A stretch of DNA of 11,552 nt from Candidatus Woesearchaeota archaeon. GTDB lineage: Archaea; Nanobdellota; Nanobdellia; Woesearchaeales; WJKR01. Position 1 is the first letter of the stretch, and each line of letters starts with the position of its first letter. The position numbers and the translations under genes are program-made. This document shows positions 1 to 6,211 of the stretch, piece after piece. Under the pieces are notes generated by a model that saw only the letters and a program-made list of their open reading frames with translations, was not told where the DNA came from and did no database searches. The stretch lies in assembly GCA_014729015.1 (NCBI GenBank), contig WJKR01000026.1:1-11552 (forward strand). Reading direction: 5' to 3'.

Positions 1-857
1 ACTTCGTGGATGGTGTTGTTGGCTGATGCCATGGCGATGATGATTTTCTCTGCGTCCGGCGCGCCGACGTAGTCGAACGGCTGGTAGTGGCGGCCTGTTT
101 TTTCTCCGAAGAGCTGCATGTACTTCTTGACGATGCCGGGGCATGCTTGGTAGTGCTTGTTGACTGTTTCCCGTCCTTGGAAGTAGATGTCGGGGTTCTC
201 TGCGCCGACCTTGCACATGGGGTGTTCCGGGTTCAGCGCGTTGTCTTTGAAGTCTTTGATGGCTTCTTCGTTCAGGCCTGAGCGCATGAGCTCGTCGTCC
301 ACTGCGGCTATCTTCTCTATTTGGTGGGATGTCCTAAACCCGTCGAAGAAGTTGAGGAAGGGGACTCTCGCTTCGACCGTGCTCCAGTGGCTGATGACGG
401 CCAGGTCTTGTGTTTCTTGGATGTCCGCCGCTGACATTATGGCGAAGCCGGTGTTGCGCGTGGCCATGATGTCTGAGTGGTCGGCGAAGATGCTGAGTGC
501 TTGGCATGCGAGTGAGCGGGCGGCGACGTGGAAGACGGTGGGGAGCATCTCTCCCGCTATTTTGTGCATGTTGGGGAGCATGAGCATGAGGCCTTGGGAA
601 CTGGTGAAGGTCGTGGTGAGCGCGCCTGCGCTGAGCGTGCCGTGCACCGCTCCTGAGGCGCCGCCTTCGCTTTGCATCTCGATGACGTCCACTTGCTGTC
701 CGAACAGGTTCTTCTTGCCTTTGGCGGCGTTGGCATCTGCCAGTTCTCCCATCGGGCTGCTGGGCGTGATGGGGTAGATGGCCGCCACTTCGCTGAACGC
801 ATATGCTATTGTGCTTGCTGCGGTGTTGCCGTCGATCGTGATGTGGTTGTTGGTCAT
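1..857 (-). CDS. nifJ: Pyruvate:ferredoxin (flavodoxin) oxidoreductase, single-chain NifJ type, N-terminal part (runs off left edge)
   Basis: This is the N-terminal third of a homodimeric thiamine-diphosphate PFOR, which converts pyruvate, CoA and oxidised ferredoxin to acetyl-CoA, CO2 and reduced ferredoxin in the cytoplasm. I translated it by hand; 285 codons are open to the window edge, against roughly 1,170-1,200 residues for a whole NifJ. The domain I signature YPITPSSPMGELAD lies at residues 28-41. Thr31, Glu64 (EMQSEGG) and Arg114 (HVAARSLA) match in kind and number the substrate/TPP-site residues known from the Desulfovibrio PFOR. FFDGFRTSHQIEKI (170-183) and the NPEHP/NPDIYFQ/FDYVGAPDAE segment (209-270) are also NifJ-like. 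The ATG at 855-857 is chosen because the protein then begins like the family and GAGG lies about 10 nt upstream. Most archaea use a multi-subunit Por enzyme, so the fused form suggests transfer from bacteria (inference). The FeS and TPP domains are outside the window. Confidence 0.95.
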   Translation of the reverse strand, partial: MTNNHITIDGNTAASTIAYAFSEVAAIYPITPSSPMGELADANAAKGKKNLFGQQVDVIEMQSEGGASGAVHGTLSAGALTTTFTSSQGLMLMLPNMHKIAGEMLPTVFHVAARSLACQALSIFADHSDIMATRNTGFAIMSAADIQETQDLAVISHWSTVEARVPFLNFFDGFRTSHQIEKIAAVDDELMRSGLNEEAIKDFKDNALNPEHPMCKVGAENPDIYFQGRETVNKHYQACPGIVKKYMQLFGEKTGRHYQPFDYVGAPDAEKIIIAMASANNTIHE

Positions 858-907
858 GGTCTGCTCGCCTCTGCCACTGTGGTTGTGATGATGCTTGTTT
901 TTTCCCC

Positions 908-946
908 GAGAACTCGCGTTCTCACCTCTCCCCTTGGCAAGGCCAA
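908..946 (-). promoter_or_regulatory. Two inverted repeats around the predicted nifJ transcription start (candidate operator/leader hairpin)
   Basis: Two perfect short palindromes follow the TATA box. The first is TTGGC-3 nt-GCCAA at 934-946, between the box and the predicted start, a classic position for an archaeal repressor site. The second is GAGAAC-4 nt-GTTCTC at 908-923, at or just inside the predicted transcript. Each could bind a dimeric regulator, or the second could form a small RNA stem. The symmetry is seen in the sequence; the regulatory role is inferred. Confidence 0.4.
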
Positions 947-950
947 ACTA

Positions 951-968
951 GTTATATAAAGGTTTTCC
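951..968 (-). promoter_or_regulatory. Archaeal BRE/TATA promoter of nifJ
   Basis: Read on the minus strand, a purine-rich BRE (GGAAAACC, 961-968) is directly followed by the TATA box TTTATATAAC (951-960). The expected transcription start, about 25 bp downstream of the box, is near 930, giving a leader of about 70 nt before the nifJ ATG. The promoter begins immediately after the stop codon of the upstream NTPase gene, so nifJ can be expressed independently of that operon. The match to the archaeal consensus is strong; the start site is inferred. Confidence 0.8.
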
Positions 969-970
969 TT

Positions 971-1453
971 TTAATGTAGTAGTTCTTTATAAATGATTTG
1001 TGGGAGTTCGTCTCGGTTTTCTTTGGTGAGTTCGAATACCTTGCAGTTTTCTTTGCCGAAACGTTCCAAGAATGGTTCCTTGTTGATGTTCCTGACGAGG
1101 ATGATGCAGTTGTTGTTCGGGAAGAGTTCTTTGATGAGTGGGTAGAATCCTCGTTCCTGGAGTTCCAGCTTGCCGTATTCGTCGATGAAGACATAATCAG
1201 CTTGTTTCTTGGCGGCTGCTTCTCCGAATGCGATGGCTTCCGCTGACATATAATATGGTCCGGTGCGTTGCGCTCCGGGAACGGGTTCTTTGGAGAGGAA
1301 GACTCGTTCTTCTCCTGTTGCTAAGTCGACGATGTTCTTTCCTGGGCACAAGAACCCGGCGACCGTTTTGCCGTTCGCTCGTAACCTCTCTACGAGTTTG
1401 GACGCCGCGGTGGTCTTGCCGGTTTGCCTGCTGCCTGGTATGATGACGTTCAT
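971..1453 (-). CDS. THEP1-family nucleoside-triphosphatase (P-loop NTPase)
   Basis: This 160-residue cytoplasmic P-loop protein resembles the archaeal/thermophilic THEP1 NTPases. Walker A is GSRQTGKTT at residues 7-15. GFLCPGKN (33-40) and IVDLATGEE (41-49) match the family's 'GF...DLATGE' segment. Walker B is YVFIDEYGKLEL at 87-98, with D91/E92 like the family's DE(I/V)GKMEL. The length is slightly short for the family, mostly through a compact middle. The ATG overlaps the stop of the upstream lipoprotein gene as ATGA, implying translational coupling; it is the last gene of the operon begun by the AOR-family enzyme. THEP1 proteins hydrolyse NTPs in vitro but their cellular role is unclear. 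A MobB-like or cofactor/metal-handling role beside a tungstopterin enzyme is conceivable but only an inference from context. Confidence 0.82.
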   Translation of the reverse strand: MNVIIPGSRQTGKTTAASKLVERLRANGKTVAGFLCPGKNIVDLATGEERVFLSKEPVPGAQRTGPYYMSAEAIAFGEAAAKKQADYVFIDEYGKLELQERGFYPLIKELFPNNNCIILVRNINKEPFLERFGKENCKVFELTKENRDELPQIIYKELLH

Positions 1454-2688
1454 TGTGGGATTATTTTTTCCAGGTCTCTAATCCTGTTCTTCCCGACGTT
1501 CTTGTGCGGGAACAATGTGTGTTTGCTTTCTAATAACCAGTACCCTTGTTTTAGGTCTTCGTACGTGAACGCTTCCGGGCTGTAGCCGTCCGTGGCGACG
1601 AGTTGGTACGTTTTCGTTTCTGGATTTTCTATGTCTTTGATGAACTCACTTAACACTATTGCCTGTTCTCCTTCATACTCGGTTCGTTCCACGCTTGTTA
1701 GGAGTTCATTGATCATGATGGCTTCAGCTGCGGTTGTTGTTAGCGTGATGACGTCTATTGTTGCTAAGTCTCTGACGCGGTATTTCTTTGAAGGAACATC
1801 GAAGACGGTGACTTGGTTGTCGACGTCCCAGACGCCCGTGCTGAAATCCTCCCATGATAATGGTGGCGGACTGAACCCTCCTGCACTCACTAACTTGTAT
1901 TCATACATGGTTTTGTTTTCATCGGTGATGAAGCCTGCGAGCTCGGTGTTTGCAGTGGTGCTGAGCTGCATAATATTTGTTTGTTCTCCTTGTTGCAGTG
2001 TGATCGTATTCCTAGCTATGATGACTGTACCGGTGGTCAAGTTTTTTTTGTTCCAGTCTGTGGCTTCCTCGTTGTATGTGTAGGTGTACGCTGTCGGTGT
2101 GGTCGTGTATTGTTGTACTGCTGCTTTGAGGTTCATGTCTGCGTATGCTGCTGAGGGGTTGTCGCCTCTGAGCTTGAGTTCCAACGCGTTTGTTGGCAAT
2201 CGCATGACTATTTCTGGTGCTTCGGTCAAGTCTTCGAAACTGAAGCTTTCTTCGTTGATGTAATACTCGTATACTGTCGGGGTCGTCGTGAGGTAATTCT
2301 CGATGTAGGTCTTGAGTTCTCCTTTGACAATGAATGCTTCTTCGCCTTTCCTGATGGTAATCTTGTCTTCGATGATGATCTCTTGTAAACCAGTAATGCC
2401 TGCGCAGTCGCACATGATCGTGTCAAATACGAGACTGTTGTCCTCGGTGTTGAGTTGTCCTTGGCTGAATTCGTCGTAGGTGACAGTGCTAGTTCTGTCG
2501 CCCTTGAGTGTGTACACGTATTGGTCGGGATTGGTGAGTTCTGGTAAGAGGCCGGTCAGTGCGACGATCTCGCCCTTTGCTTGCACGTTCGTGGTGGTGT
2601 CATCGTGCGTGACCGTGATGGTATTGGTGGTGCACGCGGTCAGTGTCAGTACTGCAATGATGAGTAATGCTGCTATGCGTTGTTTCAT
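1450..2688 (-). CDS. Repeat-containing lipoprotein (function unknown)
   Basis: I place the start at ATG 2686-2688, giving 412 residues. Upstream of it AGGTGAT forms a ribosome site, and the first residues MKQRIAALLIIAVLTLTAC are a lipoprotein signal peptide with lipobox LTAC (Cys19). The same reading frame stays open upstream to about 3120, but that stretch is an arginine/histidine-rich shadow of the membrane-protein gene. The mature part contains diverged repeats beginning with alternating Tyr. The clearest are residues 262-312 and 359-412, both of the form YxLV-xxGxS...(T/W)EDxxxGxW...F...RxRDLxxI; weaker copies begin near 57 and 150-200. A CDC motif sits at 93-95. The 'DG...TYEDL' pattern vaguely recalls sulfite-oxidase-type molybdopterin domains, but I cannot establish that. 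It should sit on the outer face of the cell membrane. The stop overlaps the NTPase ATG. Confidence 0.8.
   Translation of the reverse strand: MKQRIAALLIIAVLTLTACTTNTITVTHDDTTTNVQAKGEIVALTGLLPELTNPDQYVYTLKGDRTSTVTYDEFSQGQLNTEDNSLVFDTIMCDCAGITGLQEIIIEDKITIRKGEEAFIVKGELKTYIENYLTTTPTVYEYYINEESFSFEDLTEAPEIVMRLPTNALELKLRGDNPSAAYADMNLKAAVQQYTTTPTAYTYTYNEEATDWNKKNLTTGTVIIARNTITLQQGEQTNIMQLSTTANTELAGFITDENKTMYEYKLVSAGGFSPPPLSWEDFSTGVWDVDNQVTVFDVPSKKYRVRDLATIDVITLTTTAAEAIMINELLTSVERTEYEGEQAIVLSEFIKDIENPETKTYQLVATDGYSPEAFTYEDLKQGYWLLESKHTLFPHKNVGKNRIRDLEKIIPQ
1453..1905 (-). repeat. Two best-preserved protein repeats in the lipoprotein gene
   Basis: Residues 262-312 (1753-1905) and 359-412 (1453-1614) share YxLV, a Gly-x-Ser turn, (W/Y)ED, G-x-W, a Phe, and R(V/I)RDL followed by I. 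The copies are separated by about 46 residues and are too diverged to be obvious in DNA. They indicate tandem duplication of a domain of about 50-100 residues. Confidence 0.6.
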
Positions 2689-2696
2689 GGTATCAC

Positions 2697-3338
2697 CTAT
2701 ATGAGTATGGTTGCTATCAGGCAGATCGCTGTGAGGACGCTGCTGGCTGTGTAGAAGGTTCTTGATTGGAGGAATGTTTCTGCGTTCTTGTCCATCCATG
2801 CACCGCCGGTGAGTCCTGCCCATACCAAGAAGCCCCCGCCGATGCCGAACGTCCAGCCGTGCGTTCCTAAATACTTGAGGATGCCGGTGAATCCCATGTT
2901 GAGCCAGTAATGGAACTGCATGACGTACGCGGTGACGTACGCGAACGCTGCTATGCTGGCGTAGCCGGTGATGACGCCTGCGAGTACTTTGTTCAGGTTG
3001 GTCTCTTTCACTTTTTCTAATACTATCATCATGGCTTCGAACGCTATTGCTGTTAACAAGATGGCGACCATTGGTCTGATGACATTGCTGCCTGGGACGA
3101 AGAAGTCGAGCGCTTTGCATCCTGCTGCGATGACGCCCATGATCGGGCCTGACCAGCGCACTTTGTAGGTTTTCCGTGCAAGGCTCATTAATCCCAAACC
3201 TATGCTCGTCATGACCACGCCGGTATAAGGGTGGAGTCCGATCCAGTGGAGGATGTTGCCCATGCTCGCTTCGAGTAATCCCCAGAGCGTTCCGAGGAGC
3301 ATGATGCCAAAAAATGCTGCTGTGAAGAGTTTTTTCAT
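2697..3338 (-). CDS. Polytopic membrane protein of unknown function
   Basis: I place the start at ATG 3336-3338, preceded by AGGGTGA; this gives 213 residues beginning MKKLFTAAFFGIMLL. An in-frame start 28 codons further upstream would lie inside the AOR-family gene and add a charged, non-family-like leader. About six or seven hydrophobic segments are visible (roughly residues 4-24, 37-54, 63-80, 86-107, 119-146, 163-181, 190-213). Polar or charged residues lie inside or beside them (GLLEASMG, GCKALDFFVPGSNVIRP), suggesting a substrate path or binding site. Size and shape recall S-components of ECF transporters, but I see no diagnostic motif, so this is only a suggestion. It starts 8 bp after the AOR-family stop and its TAG stop lies 8 bp before the lipoprotein ATG. 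That places it as the second gene of the tungstoenzyme operon. Confidence 0.78.
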   Translation of the reverse strand: MKKLFTAAFFGIMLLGTLWGLLEASMGNILHWIGLHPYTGVVMTSIGLGLMSLARKTYKVRWSGPIMGVIAAGCKALDFFVPGSNVIRPMVAILLTAIAFEAMMIVLEKVKETNLNKVLAGVITGYASIAAFAYVTAYVMQFHYWLNMGFTGILKYLGTHGWTFGIGGGFLVWAGLTGGAWMDKNAETFLQSRTFYTASSVLTAICLIATILI

Positions 3339-3346
3339 TGTTTTTT

Positions 3347-5221
3347 TCACCCTGGTAACGCGTTGAACGCTTCTTCTTGTCCTTGTTTGATGGCTTCCCA
3401 GTATGCGTGGGCCGCTGCCCATTTGTCGTTGTTGAACTTGTCGACCCAGTTTTGTGCTTCTGGGTGTTTTGTTACTTGTCGTTTGAGGTAGCCGTGTATT
3501 AAGTCAATAATTTTTTCTGTTTCCCAGAACACTGCATCATTTTTTTTGTTGATGCGTTTTGCGAGCCGTTCGTGGTGTTGTTTGTAATCGATGTTCTCGT
3601 TGTATAATGTGTTGACCAGCTTGGGAAGTATCTGCTCAATCCATTTCCTGTGGAACCGGCAGAGCCCGCCATTGTCGCTGTAGAGTTCAAAGACCATGCG
3701 CTCCACGTTCTTCTTGCCGATGCCTTGCGGTTCCATGTAGTCGCCGCCGTAGCTGGTGCAGTATTTTCCCATGAGCGGCATGGGGCTGTACATGCCTGGG
3801 GTCCAGTATTGGTTGGGGGCCATGCATCCTTCTGCGCCGTGCGCGTTGTACGTGGCGAGGTGTTGCGCCTTGTCGCCGTATGTTTGCGCTAGTCGTTTCG
3901 CTGCGACACGAATACCATCTTTGAAAATTGACGAATGTTCGCTGTACATGATCATGTTCATGATCTCCACGGCGAGTTCTGCGTTGTGCATGCTGTCCAT
4001 GACTACGTCGAAGTTGTCAGGGTTGAACTTGGGGTCCTTGGTCAATCCGAACGCTTCTTTGGGGAACACTTTGCTGTCCAGGCAATCCATGATCCACGCG
4101 ACGTACACGCCGATCTGGATGGCGTCGACGCCGAGCATGTCCGCGTGGTGGTTCGCCAGCTCTGCTGCCCGTTGGTCGAAGATGCCTGACAATGGCCCGA
4201 GTGTCTGGTATGGCTCGTAGTCCTTCTTGAACTTGTCGCGCATCTTCTTGCACGCGGCAGGGCAGGGCTCGCCGCAGTGCTTGAACGCTTTCGGTTCGAT
4301 GGTCTCCTCGTTGAACTGCTTGATGTAGTGTTCTATGATGTATTTCTGGTGGATTGCTACCCGTTGTTCTTCTGTCCACAGGTTCGACCGGTAGTTGAAG
4401 CTGAACATCTCCCCTTTGAGTTTGGTGAAGTTGACGCCTAAGGTGCCGCCTGAGTGGAATTCTTCGTCATAGCGGTATTTCTTCGTCGCGACGAGATCTT
4501 CTGCGACCATCTTCTTGCCGAACTCCGCTTCGAACAAGCTGTCGATTTTTGCTCGGTCGGTCAGCGCAGGGTTCTTGATGGGTTCGTCCCCGCCGTAGAT
4601 GATGCCGGCGATGCCGTGGTTCTGCAGTAGTTGGCTTCCCATACCTCCTCGTCCTGCCCAGCAGTCGACGGGCGTTATCTTGTCGTGTTCTATAGGTGCT
4701 GATCCTAATGCGCCTGCTCTGGTGTGGAGTGCTGCTGGCCCTGTGGCGATGACCCTGCACGCCTTGAATTCTTCGTGGTACTTGTCGTAAATGTGTTGCT
4801 GGAGCGCGTAGAATCCTCGTTCGTTCTGGTAGCCTTTCCAGACCTCTTCCGGGTTGACGGGTTCGAATGCGACGTGGAGCTGCCCTGCTTTGTTGTTGAT
4901 TTTGAGGACGCTGTGTTCCGGGAGTCTTCCTTTGATGTGGAGGTAGTTGACGCCTAGTCGTAGCATGATGTACGCTGCGCCGCCCATCGTGCTGTCGTAG
5001 TAGTGTTCCCAGAGCTTGGAGTGCGCGACCACGATCATGCGGTGCGTGCCGGGGATGTTTGACCCTGCGAGCAGTCCCATGCCGAAGATGACGTATTCCT
5101 CTCCTTTCTCGTACTCCTTGATGCCGTAGTCCATGGGGCCGAGGATTTCCGGGTCTTGGAGGGTGATGACTTGGTTGGTCTTGTCCGTGCAATTGATGAC
5201 GAGGCTCTTTTGCGGTATCAC
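3347..5221 (-). CDS. Aldehyde:ferredoxin oxidoreductase-family tungsten enzyme (possibly glyceraldehyde-3-phosphate type)
   Basis: This 624-residue cytoplasmic enzyme should oxidise an aldehyde to the acid and reduce ferredoxin through a tungsto-bispterin and one [4Fe-4S] cluster. Family features are STMGGAAYIMLRLGVNYLHIKG (78-98), WAGRGGMGS (188-196, pterin binding), EPYQTLGPLSGIFD (336-349) and LGVDAIQIG (363-371). Cluster ligands appear as C316-x3-C320-x3-C324 plus C521. The spacing differs from the Cx2Cx3C of classical AOR. With the N-terminal LGPMDYG and the NQYWTPGMYSPMPLMGK segment (470-486) it points towards GAPOR-like enzymes; this subfamily call is from memory and uncertain. The start is GTG at 5219-5221, preceded by AGGGGGAG; the next internal Met (residue 30) would delete conserved sequence. 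It has its own promoter and heads a four-gene operon. Confidence 0.88.
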   Translation of the reverse strand: MIPQKSLVINCTDKTNQVITLQDPEILGPMDYGIKEYEKGEEYVIFGMGLLAGSNIPGTHRMIVVAHSKLWEHYYDSTMGGAAYIMLRLGVNYLHIKGRLPEHSVLKINNKAGQLHVAFEPVNPEEVWKGYQNERGFYALQQHIYDKYHEEFKACRVIATGPAALHTRAGALGSAPIEHDKITPVDCWAGRGGMGSQLLQNHGIAGIIYGGDEPIKNPALTDRAKIDSLFEAEFGKKMVAEDLVATKKYRYDEEFHSGGTLGVNFTKLKGEMFSFNYRSNLWTEEQRVAIHQKYIIEHYIKQFNEETIEPKAFKHCGEPCPAACKKMRDKFKKDYEPYQTLGPLSGIFDQRAAELANHHADMLGVDAIQIGVYVAWIMDCLDSKVFPKEAFGLTKDPKFNPDNFDVVMDSMHNAELAVEIMNMIMYSEHSSIFKDGIRVAAKRLAQTYGDKAQHLATYNAHGAEGCMAPNQYWTPGMYSPMPLMGKYCTSYGGDYMEPQGIGKKNVERMVFELYSDNGGLCRFHRKWIEQILPKLVNTLYNENIDYKQHHERLAKRINKKNDAVFWETEKIIDLIHGYLKRQVTKHPEAQNWVDKFNNDKWAAAHAYWEAIKQGQEEAFNALPG

Positions 5222-5237
5222 GTCTGCTCCCCCTCTT
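5222..5237 (-). promoter_or_regulatory. Ribosome binding site fixing the GTG start of the AOR-family gene
   Basis: Minus-strand AGAGGGGGAG followed by CAGAC precedes the GTG at 5219-5221 at usual spacing, supporting GTG over the downstream Met30. The octamer GAGCAGAC also precedes the nifJ start codon. Confidence 0.6.
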
Positions 5238-5255
5238 TTTTGGTCTTATGTGCTC

Positions 5256-5272
5256 GTATTTATGCTTTTTCC
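5256..5272 (-). promoter_or_regulatory. Archaeal BRE/TATA promoter of the AOR-family operon
   Basis: On the minus strand GGAAAAAGC (5264-5272, BRE) is followed by ATAAATAC (5256-5263, TATA box). The predicted start near 5235 gives a short leader of about 13 nt carrying the ribosome site. The element lies immediately after, and slightly into, the TAA end of the PP-loop ATPase gene (stop at 5273-5275), so the operon can be driven separately from that gene. Confidence 0.7.
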
Positions 5273-6124
5273 TTATAAGAGAAGCTCCTTGTAGTCGTAC
5301 TCCTTGAGGTGTTTTGTGGCGTCGTCGTAGTTGAGCACGTGCTTCTTAAGCTGTTCGTTGAGCTTTGTATAGGTGTGATGTCGATAGATGGGTTGCGCCT
5401 CTTTGGGCGGCAGGTAGTCCAGCACTTGGAACAGGTTCCTTTTCGGCCGTCGGCAGCTGAAGATGCAGCTTGTGACCAGCCGTTTGTCAGTGTTGGTGAG
5501 CTTGAAGAGGTCTTTGATGTCTCTCGTCGTGAAGCTGAGCAGCGGTTTGACGAGGGTGATGCCGTTCTGTAGGGTGAGCTTGGGGAAGAATCGCGAGAAG
5601 TGCTCCAATTGGTTGTCTCGGAGGATTATTCTTTTTAGTCGTTCGTAGTCGATGGTGTCTAGCACCGTCCTGATGTCCAGCCCGAAGAGTTCGGTGAAGT
5701 AGGCGATGAGGTCGTCGTTCGTGTGCCCGGTGATGATGACGGTGTTTGTGAGATCCTTCTTCTTGAGGTAGTTGGCGATCTCGTCGCACCTGATCTCCTT
5801 GCATTTCAGGCACGGCTCTTGTTCCTTGAGCAGGATGTTTCTTGCTTGTGCTGGGATGATGCTCGTGAAGTTCTTCAATCCTTTCCCGACGTCTGTCTGC
5901 TTCTGGATGATGTCCTCTCCGTATAGGTCTTGGGGGAACGCGATGTTGAGGTAGGTGCACTGGAAGTTTTGGTGCTTCTTCTTGTACTCTTCGAGGAGGA
6001 TGATGAGCGCTGACGAGTCCTTGCCGCCGCTGATGAGGGCGTAGTAGTCTTTTTTTTCTGGGAAGAGGCCGTGCTGCTTGATGAACGTTTCGAATTTCTT
6101 GGTGTAGGTTTTCAGCTTCGCCAT
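5273..6124 (-). CDS. PP-loop ATPase of the TtcA/Ctu1 (tRNA thiolation) superfamily
   Basis: This 283-residue protein has the N-type ATP pyrophosphatase loop SGGKDSS at residues 32-38, which adenylates a substrate (in TtcA-like enzymes a tRNA base carbonyl) before sulfur transfer. Other superfamily marks are C105-x2-C108 (CLKCKEIR), TGHTNDDLIAYF (132-143) and KPLLSFTTRDI (193-203). A second cysteine pair, C220-x3-C224 (CIFSCRRPKR), follows. In TtcA three cysteines hold a [4Fe-4S] cluster; here the CxxC plus one of the later cysteines could do so. There is no N-terminal zinc-finger domain as in Ctu1/NcsA, and the C-terminus is short and lysine-rich. The substrate is therefore not certain; tRNA 2-thiolation is the best guess. 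ATG at 6122-6124 gives the expected MAKLK start. It is divergent from the flavoprotein gene, sharing a TATA region. Confidence 0.8.
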   Translation of the reverse strand: MAKLKTYTKKFETFIKQHGLFPEKKDYYALISGGKDSSALIILLEEYKKKHQNFQCTYLNIAFPQDLYGEDIIQKQTDVGKGLKNFTSIIPAQARNILLKEQEPCLKCKEIRCDEIANYLKKKDLTNTVIITGHTNDDLIAYFTELFGLDIRTVLDTIDYERLKRIILRDNQLEHFSRFFPKLTLQNGITLVKPLLSFTTRDIKDLFKLTNTDKRLVTSCIFSCRRPKRNLFQVLDYLPPKEAQPIYRHHTYTKLNEQLKKHVLNYDDATKHLKEYDYKELLL

Positions 6125-6156
6125 TTTTTACATCAATCGTTTTTCATATAATTGAG

Positions 6157-6165
6157 TATATAAAA
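6157..6165. promoter_or_regulatory. Shared, near-symmetrical TATA element between divergent genes
   Basis: The 87-bp gap between the PP-loop ATPase (minus) and the flavoprotein (plus) contains GAGTATATAAAAG. It reads TATATAAAA on plus and TTTTATATA on minus. The distance to the PP-loop ATG is about 37 bp, implying a leader of about 12 nt. The distance to the flavoprotein GTG is about 51 bp, implying about 26 nt including its ribosome site. A second AT-rich block, TATTTAAAT, lies at 6167-6175. One element could serve both directions; which orientation dominates is not visible. Confidence 0.6.
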
Positions 6166-6197
6166 GTATTTAAATTTGCCTGGTTGTTGTGCGGGTA

Positions 6198-6205
6198 GAG
6201 GTGAT
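6198..6205 (+). promoter_or_regulatory. Ribosome binding site GAGGTGAT choosing the GTG start at 6212
   Basis: A full archaeal Shine-Dalgarno (GAGGTGAT) ends 6 nt before GTG 6212-6214. It rules against the in-frame TTG at 6176, which would add MPGCCAGRGDSV, a stretch translated from the ribosome site itself. Confidence 0.8.
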
Positions 6206-6211
6206 TCGGTA

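Noticed and set aside
187..777. Plus-strand open frame of 196 codons opposite nifJ
   Set aside because: The minus strand encodes a full NifJ N-terminal domain with exact catalytic residues; the plus frame is its shadow, with no family features or promoter.
2689..3120. N-terminal extension of the lipoprotein frame
   Set aside because: It overlaps the membrane-protein gene in another frame, is Arg/His-rich and lacks family-like sequence, while a ribosome site and lipoprotein signal mark the start at 2688.
3339..3422. 28-residue upstream extension of the membrane protein
   Set aside because: It lies within the C-terminal coding part of the AOR-family gene and is charged; AGGGTGA just before ATG 3338 supports the shorter form.
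6176..6211. TTG start for the flavoprotein at 6176
   Set aside because: The added residues would be translated from the ribosome binding site that serves GTG 6212, and would lie at or before the likely transcription start.
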